Source: Gemmatimonadota bacterium
Lineage (GTDB): Bacteria; Gemmatimonadota; Gemmatimonadetes; Gemmatimonadales; GWC2-71-9
Assembly: GCA_003221825.1 (NCBI GenBank)
Contig: QHUE01000136.1
Span: 1 to 28,726 of the forward strand
Direction of reading: 5' to 3'
Length of the DNA: 28,726 nt
Below are positions 15,557 to 22,186 of this stretch, in pieces. The stretch's first letter is position 1; each line of letters opens with the position of its first letter. Position numbers and translations under genes: made by a program. The notes under the pieces are model-generated. The model made no database searches and was not told the DNA's origin. It saw only the letters and a list, made by a program, of their open reading frames with translations.

Positions 15557-15820
15557 TCAAGAATTGCGGTTGCCGCGGCGCGAAATCGTGAGGTCGGACT
15601 GCGAGAGCAGCTCCGCGAGGACGGTGCGGGTGCGGGGGTCGAGTGGCAGGTCGAAGCGCATATCCAGGCGGTATTCGGTCCGGTCCGCGCCCTGGCCGGT
15701 CAGCGTGAAGCCACGATCCGAAGGCGACACCGCGTCGATAGCGACGGTGGTGATTGGCTCAAACACGGGGCGCGGCGCTGGGCTGCGCGGGGCGCGGGGA
15801 CGGGTCCGTGGGGTGTCCAT
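15557..15820 (-). CDS. Small protein of unknown function
   Basis: 87 residues from ATG 15820, chosen because AGGAG lies 6 nt upstream on the minus strand (15827-15831); the frame is open further upstream but looks non-coding there. A Pro/Arg-rich N-terminus (MDTPRTRPRAPRSPAPRP) precedes a compact beta-rich segment (VFEPITTVAIDAVSPSDRGF; TEYRLDMRFDLPLDPRTRTV) ending in a helix (LAELLSQSDLTIS). No family is recognised. It is divergent from the zinc-ribbon gene at 15909 across 88 bp. Confidence 0.6.
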   Translation of the reverse strand: MDTPRTRPRAPRSPAPRPVFEPITTVAIDAVSPSDRGFTLTGQGADRTEYRLDMRFDLPLDPRTRTVLAELLSQSDLTISRRGNRNS

Positions 15821-15908
15821 GGAGAGCTCCTGTTGCCCGAGAGATACCCCCTGGGGGAAGTGCGTCAAGATCAGGGTAGTATAGATTTCGGACCGGAGGG
15901 GAGTTGCC
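15821..15908. promoter_or_regulatory. Divergent promoter region with a C5/G5 palindrome
   Basis: It separates the 15820 (-) and 15909 (+) genes. For the plus strand, tagtat/tatagat (about 15877-15886) is a plausible -10. For the minus strand, ttgacg (15863-15868 read in reverse) is a -35-like hexamer. The palindrome ccccctggggg (15847-15857) could be an operator or hairpin. Confidence 0.35.
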
Positions 15909-16175
15909 GTGGGCAGACGGGGGATCAAGGAATATCGGGCGCCCGAAGCGTTGGCGCTCATTGCGGCGGACCGGGCGCACGAGCCACTCGTGTGCCCCTC
16001 GTGCGGGACCAGGACGATCCAGCGTTCGCCGCGACGCCGGGCACTACGGGTTGGCGAACTGATTCTCCCGGAACGAATCAGCCTGAAATGCGCGGCCTGC
16101 AGCCGGCATGCCTTCTATATCACGCGGGCGATGGAGCCGCCGCGCGATGCGACCATGGATCCAAGGAGCTTATGA
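15909..16175 (+). CDS. Small zinc-ribbon protein
   Basis: 88 residues from GTG 15909, with GGAGG at 15894-15898. Two CxxC knuckles, C29-P-S-C32 and C61-A-A-C64, separated by 28 residues predict one structural zinc ribbon. The knuckles are embedded in short beta strands (VGELILPERISLKCAACSRH, AFYIT). Such isolated ribbons act in nucleic-acid or protein contacts; no specific function can be given. The stop TGA (16173-16175) overlaps an ATG that opens an eight-codon ORF leading into infA, so the gene is probably co-transcribed with infA. Confidence 0.7.
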   Translation: MGRRGIKEYRAPEALALIAADRAHEPLVCPSCGTRTIQRSPRRRALRVGELILPERISLKCAACSRHAFYITRAMEPPRDATMDPRSL

Positions 16176-16187
16176 GCGAGAGTAAAC

Positions 16188-16403
16188 GTGGCTGGTGACG
16201 CCATACAGATGATGGGGACCGTCACCGAAGTTCTTCCCAATACGACGTTCCGCGTAAAACTCGAAAATGGACACGAAGTCCTGGCCTACGTGAGCGGGAA
16301 GATGCGCAAGAATTACATTCGCATCCTCCAGGGTGACCGCGTCGCGGTCGATCTGTCTCCCTACGATTTGACCCGCGGTCGGATTACCTATCGATACAAG
16401 TAG
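16188..16403 (+). CDS. infA: Translation initiation factor IF-1
   Basis: 71 residues, the normal length. It is an S1/OB-fold protein that binds the ribosomal A site during initiation. Nearly the whole family signature is present: GTVTEVLPNTTFRVKLENGH, EVLAYVSGKMRKNYIRIL, and the C-terminal DLSPYDLTRGRITYRYK. The start is GTG 16188. A weak GAGAG lies 5 nt upstream, while the stronger AAGGAG (16163-16168) serves an overlapping eight-codon ORF (16172-16198) whose stop lies just inside infA. A terminator hairpin follows. Confidence 0.97.
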   Translation: MAGDAIQMMGTVTEVLPNTTFRVKLENGHEVLAYVSGKMRKNYIRILQGDRVAVDLSPYDLTRGRITYRYK

Positions 16404-16412
16404 TCGGTTTTC

Positions 16413-16460
16413 AGTCATCGGTCATCAGTACTGATAACCGACGACCGGGAACCGATGACT
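16413..16460. terminator. Hairpin between convergent infA and lepB
   Basis: Arms agtcatcggt (16413-16422) and accgatgact (16451-16460) enclose a region with a second palindrome (tcagtactga, 16425-16434). It sits between the infA stop and the original lepB stop and could serve both strands. Like the 6978-7041 terminator, it is made of short repeated words. Confidence 0.65.
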
Positions 16461-17197
16461 AGGATGGATGCCGAAACAGCCTGTTCCAGCGAACGCGGAA
16501 CGGGTGAGTGGCGACGCTCATATAGATGATCAACGGCCGTCCCCGGCCGGATGTGCTCCCGCGGCAAGAATCCCCAGAAGCGGCTGTCGTAGGACTCGTC
16601 GCGGTTGTCGCCCATCACCCAATAATGCTGCGGCGGGACGACGATTGGTCCCCAGTCGTGCGTCGTCGGATGGTAGTGGTCTGGATCTCGTCCGACGTAC
16701 TGCGGGAGCTGCAAGGCTCGGATCTAGCCGCGGTACTGGTCATCGGGAGGGGGCGTCAGCGCCGTGTGCAGGGCGTACGGCTCCTCCAGGCGCTGTCCAT
16801 TGCGAATGACGGTGTCGTGGACCATCTGCAGCGTGTCCCCCGGCGTCCCGATCAGGCGCTTCACGATGTTCAGGTCCGGTGTCGAGTCTTCCACTGAGCG
16901 GAACACGACGACCTCGTCGCGCGTCGGCGTGCCGAATGACGGCAGACGGCAGCAGTGAATGCCGGTCAACGGAATCTCGAGCTCACCCCCAAAGACCGCC
17001 TTGTTCACGAACAGGAAGTCGCCCACGAGCAGGGTGTTTTCCATGCTCGACGATGGGATGCGGAAGGCTTCGATGAGAAACGACCGCAGCACCGTCCAGA
17101 TCAGCAATGCGAATCCGATCGCCTTGAGCCATGCGATCGCCTCGTCCCGCGCGCTTCGCCGCGGAGGCTGCGGTTGTGGAGGGCGGGGTGAGCTCAC
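16459..17197 (-). pseudogene. lepB: Signal peptidase I, interrupted by a stop codon and a frameshift
   Basis: The GTG at 17197 opens a frame with a proline-rich start, a membrane helix (AIGFALLIWTVLRSFLIEAF), the serine box RIPSSSMENTLLVGD and the lysine box NIVKRLIGTPGD, so both catalytic residues are present. An in-frame TAG (16724-16726) ends it after 157 codons, before the conserved box E. Box E then follows in the same frame (YWVMGDNRDESYDSRFWGFL). A second lesion, one extra base in the C4 run at 16541-16544, throws the end out of frame; correcting it restores the usual tail RPLIIYMSVATHPFRVRWNR and a TAG at 16459-16461. The repaired protein would be about 245 residues, normal for the family. 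It overlaps the tolB-like gene by 4 bp (GTGA). Confidence 0.88.
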
Positions 17198-18074
17198 GGC
17201 TTTTCAATCCAGTCAGCGATAAAGATATTCGTCTCTCCCTGAACTTTCCCGTTGCGGTTCGAGGCCCAGACGAGTTGATGGCCGTCCGGCGAGAACATCG
17301 GGAAAGCATCGAACTCGCTGTTGGTGGTGATCTGCTCGAGACCGGAGCCGTCGGCGTTGATCAGATACAAGTCGAAGTTGCGGGAGCGCGGGGTCTTGTA
17401 GTTGGAAGCGAAAATGATGCGCTTGCCGTCGGGATGGAAATAGGGAGCGAAGCTGGCGCCGCCGAGATTCGTGACTTGGTGTTGATGCGAGCCGTCGGCA
17501 TCCATCACCCAGATCTCCATGCGCACCGGCCGCACGAGGTTCTGCGCGATCAGTCCACGGTAGTCCGCAGAGTCGGCGGCGGCCTGTGGGTGCCAGGCGC
17601 GATAGACGATCTGCTTGCCGTCCGGTGAAAAGAAGGGGCCGCCGTCGTAGCCGAGCGTGCGGGTCAGCCGCTTCAGGTTCCGGCCTTCCACGCCCATTGT
17701 GTAGATATCGAGGTCGCCATTGCGCAACGACGTAAACACGATCGTCTTGCCGTCCGGGGAGAGCGTCCCTTCGGCGTCGTAGCGCGGATTATTCGTGATG
17801 CGCCGGGCGCCCTGTCCGTCCGCATTCGCGACGTAGATCGGCCCTTGCCGCTCGACACGCGATGCAAGCCGGTGCCGTCGACATTCATCACGAACTCCTG
17901 GTCGCACCCGGAGTCCGCTTCCTGCCGCTGGAAGATGATTTGCCGTCCCGAGCGGGAGAAATACGCCTCGGCGTTCTGGCCACCGAAGGTCAGCTGTCGA
18001 ATGTTGCGCAGGTGCACTTCGCCGGAGTCCGCCGGAACGGTCTGGAGGAGGATCGGCAGCAGAACCGGGATCAT
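17194..18074 (-). pseudogene. TolB-like PD40 beta-propeller protein, frameshifted with probable deletion
   Basis: The gene starts at ATG 18074 with a signal peptide (MIPVLLPILLQTVPADSG) and first blade (IRQLTFGGQNAEAYFSRSGR, QIIFQRQEADSGCDQEFVMN). The frame is lost after GTGLHRVSSGKG near 17846. The remaining blades are intact in another frame down to TGA 17194-17196: YVANADGQGARRITNN, TLSPDGKTIVFTS, FFSPDGKQIVYRA, MFSPDGHQLVWAS. Relatives usually have about 40 more residues between the GKG and the IYVANADG-type motifs, so I infer a deletion of roughly 130 bp not divisible by three. Such proteins are periplasmic or secreted propellers; ligand unknown. The gene heads a two-gene operon with lepB. 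Confidence 0.8.
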
Positions 18075-18130
18075 GGGACTCGCAAGCTAGGTACGAACAG
18101 TAGGGTGTGCAATGCGTATCGCGTTGTTCA

Positions 18131-18202
18131 CAGGCTAAAGCCTGCGCTCGGCAGACAATGTCCTTAAGGACAATGCTCGCCGAGCCCACCCTTTAGAGTG
18201 GG
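18131..18202. repeat. Cluster of nested palindromes (REP/MITE-like)
   Basis: Four inverted repeats lie in 72 bp: caggc-taaa-gcctg (18131-18144); gctcggc (18146-18152) with gccgagc (18179-18185), enclosing the perfect 14-bp palindrome tgtccttaaggaca (18159-18172); and cccac/gtggg (18185-18202). The cluster sits in the gap between the divergent tolB-like gene and the 18222 gene. It looks like a folded mobile repeat remnant rather than an operator set. Confidence 0.6.
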
Positions 18203-18221
18203 TATTAGATTATCTGCTCCG

Positions 18222-18542
18222 ATGAATGACCCGAAAGCACGCCGTCCATCGCGTCAGCCGTTAATGGACCCGCTCGGCCAGATGTGTGCCGATGGGAAAC
18301 AGACGGCAGAATTCTTGTGGCAAGTTCCGAAGGACGCGGCTGCGCGTCAGAGGATCCTGGAGCTCCTGACGCGGATCGGAATCGAAAGCACGAAGCAAGG
18401 GCGGCGCGAGATGCCGAAGCTGGTCGAGGAGCTGAAGGTCGCCGCCCAGGCGTCGCCATCCCCACAACAGGTCGACATGCTCGTCGACGGCTTCGACCGA
18501 CTGACGAAACTGTGGCAAGCCGCCAAGTCCGGCCTGCTCTGA
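18222..18542 (+). CDS. Small helical protein upstream of transketolase, unknown function
   Basis: 106 residues from ATG 18222; a GTG at 18198 is possible but falls in the repeat cluster. The N-terminus is basic (MNDPKARRPSRQPLMDPLGQ). The rest reads as an antiparallel helical bundle (RQRILELLTRIGIESTKQGR; MPKLVEELKVAAQASPSPQQ; VDMLVDGFDRLTKLWQAAKS). That build and size recall histidine phosphotransfer domains, but there is no clear HxxKG motif, so I leave it unnamed. No ribosome-binding site is evident. Its TGA overlaps the probable CTG start of transketolase. Confidence 0.6.
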   Translation: MNDPKARRPSRQPLMDPLGQMCADGKQTAEFLWQVPKDAAARQRILELLTRIGIESTKQGRREMPKLVEELKVAAQASPSPQQVDMLVDGFDRLTKLWQAAKSGLL

Positions 18543-20515
18543 CCGAGACGGTCGGCCTCGACCAGCTCTGCATCAACACGGTCCGCGCGCTGGCGATGGA
18601 CGCCGTGCAGCAGGCGGAGTCGGGCCATCCGGGCACGCCGATGGCGCTGGCGCCGCTCGCCTATGTGCTGTGGCAGCGCCATCTCCGGTACAACCCCGCG
18701 AATCCCGAGTGGCTGGACCGCGATCGCTTCGTGCTCTCGGCGGGCCACGCCTGCATGCTGCTCTACAGCGTCCTCTACCTCACCGGATACGACCTCACCC
18801 TCGACGACATCAAACAGTTCCGGCAATGGGGCAGCCGCACCCCGGGACATTCGGAGCACGGCGTCACACCCGGTGTCGAAGCCACGACGGGACCGCTCGG
18901 TCAGGGTACCGGGAATGCCGTCGGCATGGCGATCGCCGAAGCGCAGCTCGCGGCCCTGTTCAATCGGCCCGGCCAGACGATCATCGATCACTACACCTAC
19001 TTCCTCGCGTCCGATGGCGATCTGATGGAGGGCGTCTCGCACGAGGCGTGCTCGCTCGCGGGACACCTGAAGCTGGGCAAGCTGATCGGCTTTTACGACG
19101 ACAATCGCATCACGATCGACGGCTCCACCGATCTGGCTTTCTCCGACGACACCGTCAAGCGCTTCGAGGCCTACGGCTGGCACGTGCAGCGGGTCGCCGA
19201 CGGCAACAATCTGGACGCGATCGATGAGGCAATCACGCAGGCGAAGCGTGTCCGCGACCGCCCTTCGCTCATCATCGTGCGGACGCACATCGCGTGGGGA
19301 AGTCCGCACAAGCAGGACACCGCCGAGGCGCACGGCGCGCCGCTGGGCGTCGACGAAGTGAAGGCGACGAAGCAGAACCTCGGCTGGCCGTCGCTCGAGC
19401 CATTCTATGTGCCGGAGGAGGCGCTCGAGCAGTGGCGGCGCGCCAAGACCCGAGGCGCCCGGCTGGAAGCCGAGTGGCAAAAGAAGTGGGATGCGTACCG
19501 CACGACGCATCCCGATCAGCGCGCCGAGCTGGAGCGCCGGATCGCGGGCCGGTTGCCGGCGGGGTGGGACGCGTCGCTGCCGGTATTCGGGCCGGCGGAC
19601 GCGCAGGCGACGCGCGCGGCGTCGGGGAAGGTGCTGAACGCCATCGCCGCGAAGCTCCCTGAGCTGATCGGCGGGTCAGCGGATCTCACCGGCTCGAACA
19701 ACACCGAAATAAAAGGGGGCGGACCGGGGCGCAATTTCCACTACGGCGTCCGCGAGCACGCGATGGGCGCCGTGCTGAACGGCATCACCCTCCATCGAGG
19801 CTTCATTCCGTTCGGCGGAACGTTCCTGATCTTCTCCGACTACATGCGGCCATCCATTCGGCTGGCGGCGCTGACGCATCTCAGGCCCATCTATGTGTTC
19901 ACCCACGATTCCATTGGCCTGGGCGAAGACGGGCCGACGCACCAGCCGGTCGAGCAGCTCGCCGCGTTGCGCGCGATCCCCAATATGACCGTGATCCGCC
20001 CGTCCGATCCAACGGAAGTCGTCGAGGCGTGGCGCGCAGCCATTTCACATCGCAACGGACCCGTGGCGCTGGTGCTGACGCGTCAAAAGGTGGCCGTCGT
20101 CGATCGCACTAAGTACGCGCCGGCGGCCGGGCTGCATCAGGGCGGCTACGTCCTCGCCGACTCCCCGAACCCCGACATCGTGTTGATGGCCACCGGGTCT
20201 GAGGTCGAATTAATCCTTGGGGCGTATGAAAAGCTGAAGGCTGAGGGCCGACGGCCGCGTGCCGTTTCGATGCCCTGTATCGAGTACTTCGCCAAACAGT
20301 CACAGGACTATCGGAACTCCGTGCTCCCACCCGGTGTGCCGCGGATTGCCGTCGAAGCAGCCGCGCCGCAGTCCTGGCACCGCTGGGTCCCGGAAGACAA
20401 TGGTGTGATCATGGGCATCGCACGATTCGGTGAATCGGCGCCGTATCAGCGGATCTACAAGGAGTTCGGACTGACCGTGGACGGGGTGGTTGCAGAAGCC
20501 CGACGCCACGCCTAG
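18539..20515 (+). CDS. tkt: Transketolase
   Basis: Thiamine-diphosphate enzyme of the pentose phosphate pathway, moving two-carbon units between sugar phosphates in the cytoplasm. From the start used here it has 658 residues, the family norm. Visible marks: ESGHPGTPM (27-35), GHACMLLY (69-76), the ThDP/metal motif from GDLMEG (160-165) to DDN (187-189), and the pyrimidine-domain signature DSIGLGEDGPTHQPVEQLAA. The natural N-terminus (TETVGLDQLCINTVRALAMD) begins at a CTG (18539-18541) that overlaps the previous TGA as CTGA, matching the ATGA/GTGA overlaps elsewhere in the window. The only standard alternatives are GTG 18512, adding nine residues, or ATG 18596, which would cut into the conserved start. 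Confidence 0.95.
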   Translation: MTETVGLDQLCINTVRALAMDAVQQAESGHPGTPMALAPLAYVLWQRHLRYNPANPEWLDRDRFVLSAGHACMLLYSVLYLTGYDLTLDDIKQFRQWGSRTPGHSEHGVTPGVEATTGPLGQGTGNAVGMAIAEAQLAALFNRPGQTIIDHYTYFLASDGDLMEGVSHEACSLAGHLKLGKLIGFYDDNRITIDGSTDLAFSDDTVKRFEAYGWHVQRVADGNNLDAIDEAITQAKRVRDRPSLIIVRTHIAWGSPHKQDTAEAHGAPLGVDEVKATKQNLGWPSLEPFYVPEEALEQWRRAKTRGARLEAEWQKKWDAYRTTHPDQRAELERRIAGRLPAGWDASLPVFGPADAQATRAASGKVLNAIAAKLPELIGGSADLTGSNNTEIKGGGPGRNFHYGVREHAMGAVLNGITLHRGFIPFGGTFLIFSDYMRPSIRLAALTHLRPIYVFTHDSIGLGEDGPTHQPVEQLAALRAIPNMTVIRPSDPTEVVEAWRAAISHRNGPVALVLTRQKVAVVDRTKYAPAAGLHQGGYVLADSPNPDIVLMATGSEVELILGAYEKLKAEGRRPRAVSMPCIEYFAKQSQDYRNSVLPPGVPRIAVEAAAPQSWHRWVPEDNGVIMGIARFGESAPYQRIYKEFGLTVDGVVAEARRHA

Positions 20516-20527
20516 GTTTCGCGAACG

Positions 20528-20620
20528 ATGAAGCCAGTCACCATGCTGATGTGCTGCCGTGTTTGCCGCCCCATGTGTTGTCGGGGAGCGGACGGTCTGG
20601 CGCGTCGGCATGCGGGTTGA
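20528..20620 (+). CDS. Putative Cys-rich leader peptide upstream of the ssuE-like operon
   Basis: A 30-codon ORF begins 12 bp after the tkt stop and encodes MKPVTMLMCCRVCRPMCCRG followed by ADGLARRHAG. Five of ten consecutive codons (9-18) are cysteine (TGC TGC, TGC, TGT TGT), extreme in a genome where Cys is rare. It has three in-frame ATGs (20528, 20543, 20549) and no strong ribosome-binding site. The final Cys-Cys codons (20576-20581) are the 5' arm of a long-range helix, and an intrinsic terminator lies 43 nt after its stop. The downstream genes are SsuE/SsuD-like, so cysteine starvation is the expected signal. Expression is not shown. Confidence 0.5.
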   Translation: MKPVTMLMCCRVCRPMCCRGADGLARRHAG

Positions 20621-20656
20621 CATGAGATAGCAGCGGGCTCCCGCCCCCAAGACAAC
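20577..20656 (+). promoter_or_regulatory. Long-range leader RNA helix (attenuator element)
   Basis: The 5' side gttgtc-gggg-a-gcgg (20577-20591) pairs with the 3' side ccgc-cccc-aa-gacaac (20641-20656): 14 base pairs with one- and two-base bulges. They enclose a 49-nt loop that can form smaller hairpins. The 5' arm overlaps the last two Cys codons of the leader ORF, so a ribosome stalled there would keep the helix open. I do not see by eye how the released 3' arm would disrupt the terminator. A metabolite-binding RNA is an alternative, but it matches no riboswitch class I know. Confidence 0.5.
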
Positions 20657-20663
20657 GCACCAA

Positions 20664-20708
20664 GATCGGCCGCGACTCCACGATTCGAGTCGCGGCCGAT
20701 CGCTTTTT
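20664..20708 (+). terminator. Intrinsic terminator in the ssuE-like leader
   Basis: Perfect 15-bp arms gatcggccgcgactc (20664-20678) and gagtcgcggccgatc (20687-20701), an 8-nt loop and T5 at 20704-20708. The ribosome site AGGAGG (20710-20715) and GTG 20721 follow at once. No promoter fits between terminator and gene, so transcription must pass through it, which suggests regulated read-through. Confidence 0.85.
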
Positions 20709-20720
20709 CAGGAGGAAATT

Positions 20721-21248
20721 GTGACGGCATCAGTCATCGGCTTGTCGGGCAGTCCCAACACGGCCTCGCGCTCACGGGCGTTGCTGGAGCTGGCGCTCGC
20801 AGCGTTGGAGCGCCAGGGTGCCGGGCCTACGCGGCTCATCGATCTCGCGCACCTGCCATCTGATGCGCTGCTCGGCCGGCGTGAGGATCGGGATGTGGCG
20901 GACGCGATTCAAGCTGTCCTGGATGCGGGAATTGTGGTGGTGAGCACACCGATCTATCGCGCGACTTACAGCGGACTCCTGAAGGTGTTTTTCGATCTCC
21001 TGCCCCAAGACGCCCTCGCGCGCAAGGTCGGCATCCCGATCGCCACCGGCGGCGGACCAGGTCATTTGCTCGCCGTCGACCACGGACTGCGGCCGCTGTT
21101 CGCCAGCGTCGGCGCCCTCGTGGTTGCGACGGGCGTGTACGGCACTGATGCGCAGTTCCGCGCCGGCGTGCCGGAGCCGGGTCTGGTCGAGCGAATCGAG
21201 CGCGCGGCGCTAGAGGCGGCGTCACTCGCGGCGGGGGTGACGATATGA
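20721..21248 (+). CDS. ssuE: NADPH-dependent FMN reductase, SsuE-like
   Basis: 175 residues with the flavodoxin-like SsuE pattern: GLSGSPNTASRSRALLELAL near the N-terminus (flavin phosphate loop), STPIYRATYSGLLKVFFDLL, then KVGIPIATGGGPGHLLAVDH. In characterised relatives this enzyme reduces FMN for a two-component monooxygenase that releases sulfite from organosulfonates. An SsuD-like monooxygenase is two genes downstream, supporting that role. GTG 20721 has a perfect AGGAGG 5 nt upstream. The stop overlaps the next ATG (ATGA). Expression probably depends on passing the terminator at 20664-20708. No SsuABC transporter genes are in the window. Confidence 0.87.
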   Translation: MTASVIGLSGSPNTASRSRALLELALAALERQGAGPTRLIDLAHLPSDALLGRREDRDVADAIQAVLDAGIVVVSTPIYRATYSGLLKVFFDLLPQDALARKVGIPIATGGGPGHLLAVDHGLRPLFASVGALVVATGVYGTDAQFRAGVPEPGLVERIERAALEAASLAAGVTI

Positions 21249-22186
21249 TCGGCATCTATTACGAGCATCCGCACTGGTTCACTCCGCTCTTCGCCGAGCT
21301 CGACCGGCGCGGCATTCCCTACACGCGGCTCCACGCCGAGCGCCACCGCTTCGATCCGGGCAGCCAGCCCGAAGTCGATCTGGTGCTCAATCGTATGAGT
21401 CCGTCGGCATGGCAGCGCGGCCACGGGCACGCGGTCTTCTATGCCCATCAGTTTCTCGCTCACCTCGAGCGCTACGGGGTGCGCGTCATCAACGGGACAC
21501 GGGCCTATCAGGCGGAGACGTCGAAGGCGCTGCAGCTCTCGATTCTCCGCGAGCTGGGGCTTCCCTACCCGGCGGCCCGCGTGATCAACGACGCCGCTGA
21601 CGCGGCCGCCGCCGCCGAGGAGCTCGAATTCCCGGTGGTCGTGAAGCCGAACGTGGGAGGCAGCGGCGCGGGCATCGTGCGCTTCGACACCCCGGCCCAG
21701 CTCGCGGCGGCTGCGGTAACCGGCGGGCTCGAGCTGGGGCCCGACCACACCGCGCTGGTCCAGGAGTTCATCCCCTCCGAAGAGGGGCGCATCACCCGGG
21801 TCGAGGTGCTGGATGGACGGTTCTTGTACGCCATTCGCGTCTACTCCTCCGGCGAGACATTCAATCTCTGCCCCGCGGACGTCTGCCAGACGACCGAGGG
21901 GAAGGAGCTCGTGCGCACCGCTTGCCCCGTCGACGCGCCGCGCAACGGCCTGCGCGTCGAGGGCTACGAGCCGCCGTCCCAGATTGCGCGACAAGTGGAG
22001 CGGATTGCGACCGCGTGCGGCATCGACGTCGGGGGGATTGAGTACACGATCGATGACCGCACCGGCCGGCTGTACTACTACGACATCAATGCGCTCTCGA
22101 ACTTCGTGGCCGACGCACCGCGCGTCGTGGGATTCGATCCGTTCGCGCGGCTGGCCGACTTCGTCGAACAGGAGGCCGGCCTATGA
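21245..22186 (+). CDS. ATP-grasp (RimK-like) ligase in the ssuE operon
   Basis: 313 residues. An N-terminal alpha/beta domain (MIGIYYEHPHWFTPLFAELD) is followed by the ATP-grasp core: helix ETSKALQLSILRELGLPYPA, the nucleotide-binding strand FPVVVKPNVGGSGAGIVRFD (Lys plus glycine loop), the hinge VQEFIPSEEGRITRVEVLDG, and a metal site near GIEYTIDDRTGRLYYYDINA (Glu ... Asp-x-Asn). Enzymes of this shape join a carboxylate to an amine or thiol with ATP. RimK and cyanophycin/glutathione-type ligases are the nearest relatives in style, but the substrate is unknown. It lies between SsuE-like and SsuD-like genes with 4-bp overlaps on both sides, an unusual partner for sulfonate genes. Confidence 0.83.
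   Translation: MIGIYYEHPHWFTPLFAELDRRGIPYTRLHAERHRFDPGSQPEVDLVLNRMSPSAWQRGHGHAVFYAHQFLAHLERYGVRVINGTRAYQAETSKALQLSILRELGLPYPAARVINDAADAAAAAEELEFPVVVKPNVGGSGAGIVRFDTPAQLAAAAVTGGLELGPDHTALVQEFIPSEEGRITRVEVLDGRFLYAIRVYSSGETFNLCPADVCQTTEGKELVRTACPVDAPRNGLRVEGYEPPSQIARQVERIATACGIDVGGIEYTIDDRTGRLYYYDINALSNFVADAPRVVGFDPFARLADFVEQEAGL

Noticed and set aside
16724..16726. TAG as a sense codon (suppression or pyrrolysine) in lepB
   Set aside because: TAG terminates many intact genes here (cold-shock, DraG-like, oxidase IV, infA), and lepB also has a separate frameshift, so damage or error is simpler.
18347..19510. 387-codon open frame antisense to transketolase
   Set aside because: Fully overlaps an unmistakable tkt; its sequence is Arg/Val-rich shadow coding.
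20664..20708. Terminator belonging only to tkt
   Set aside because: It is 150 bp beyond the tkt stop and leaves 12 bp before the next gene, too little for a promoter; a leader terminator explains it better.
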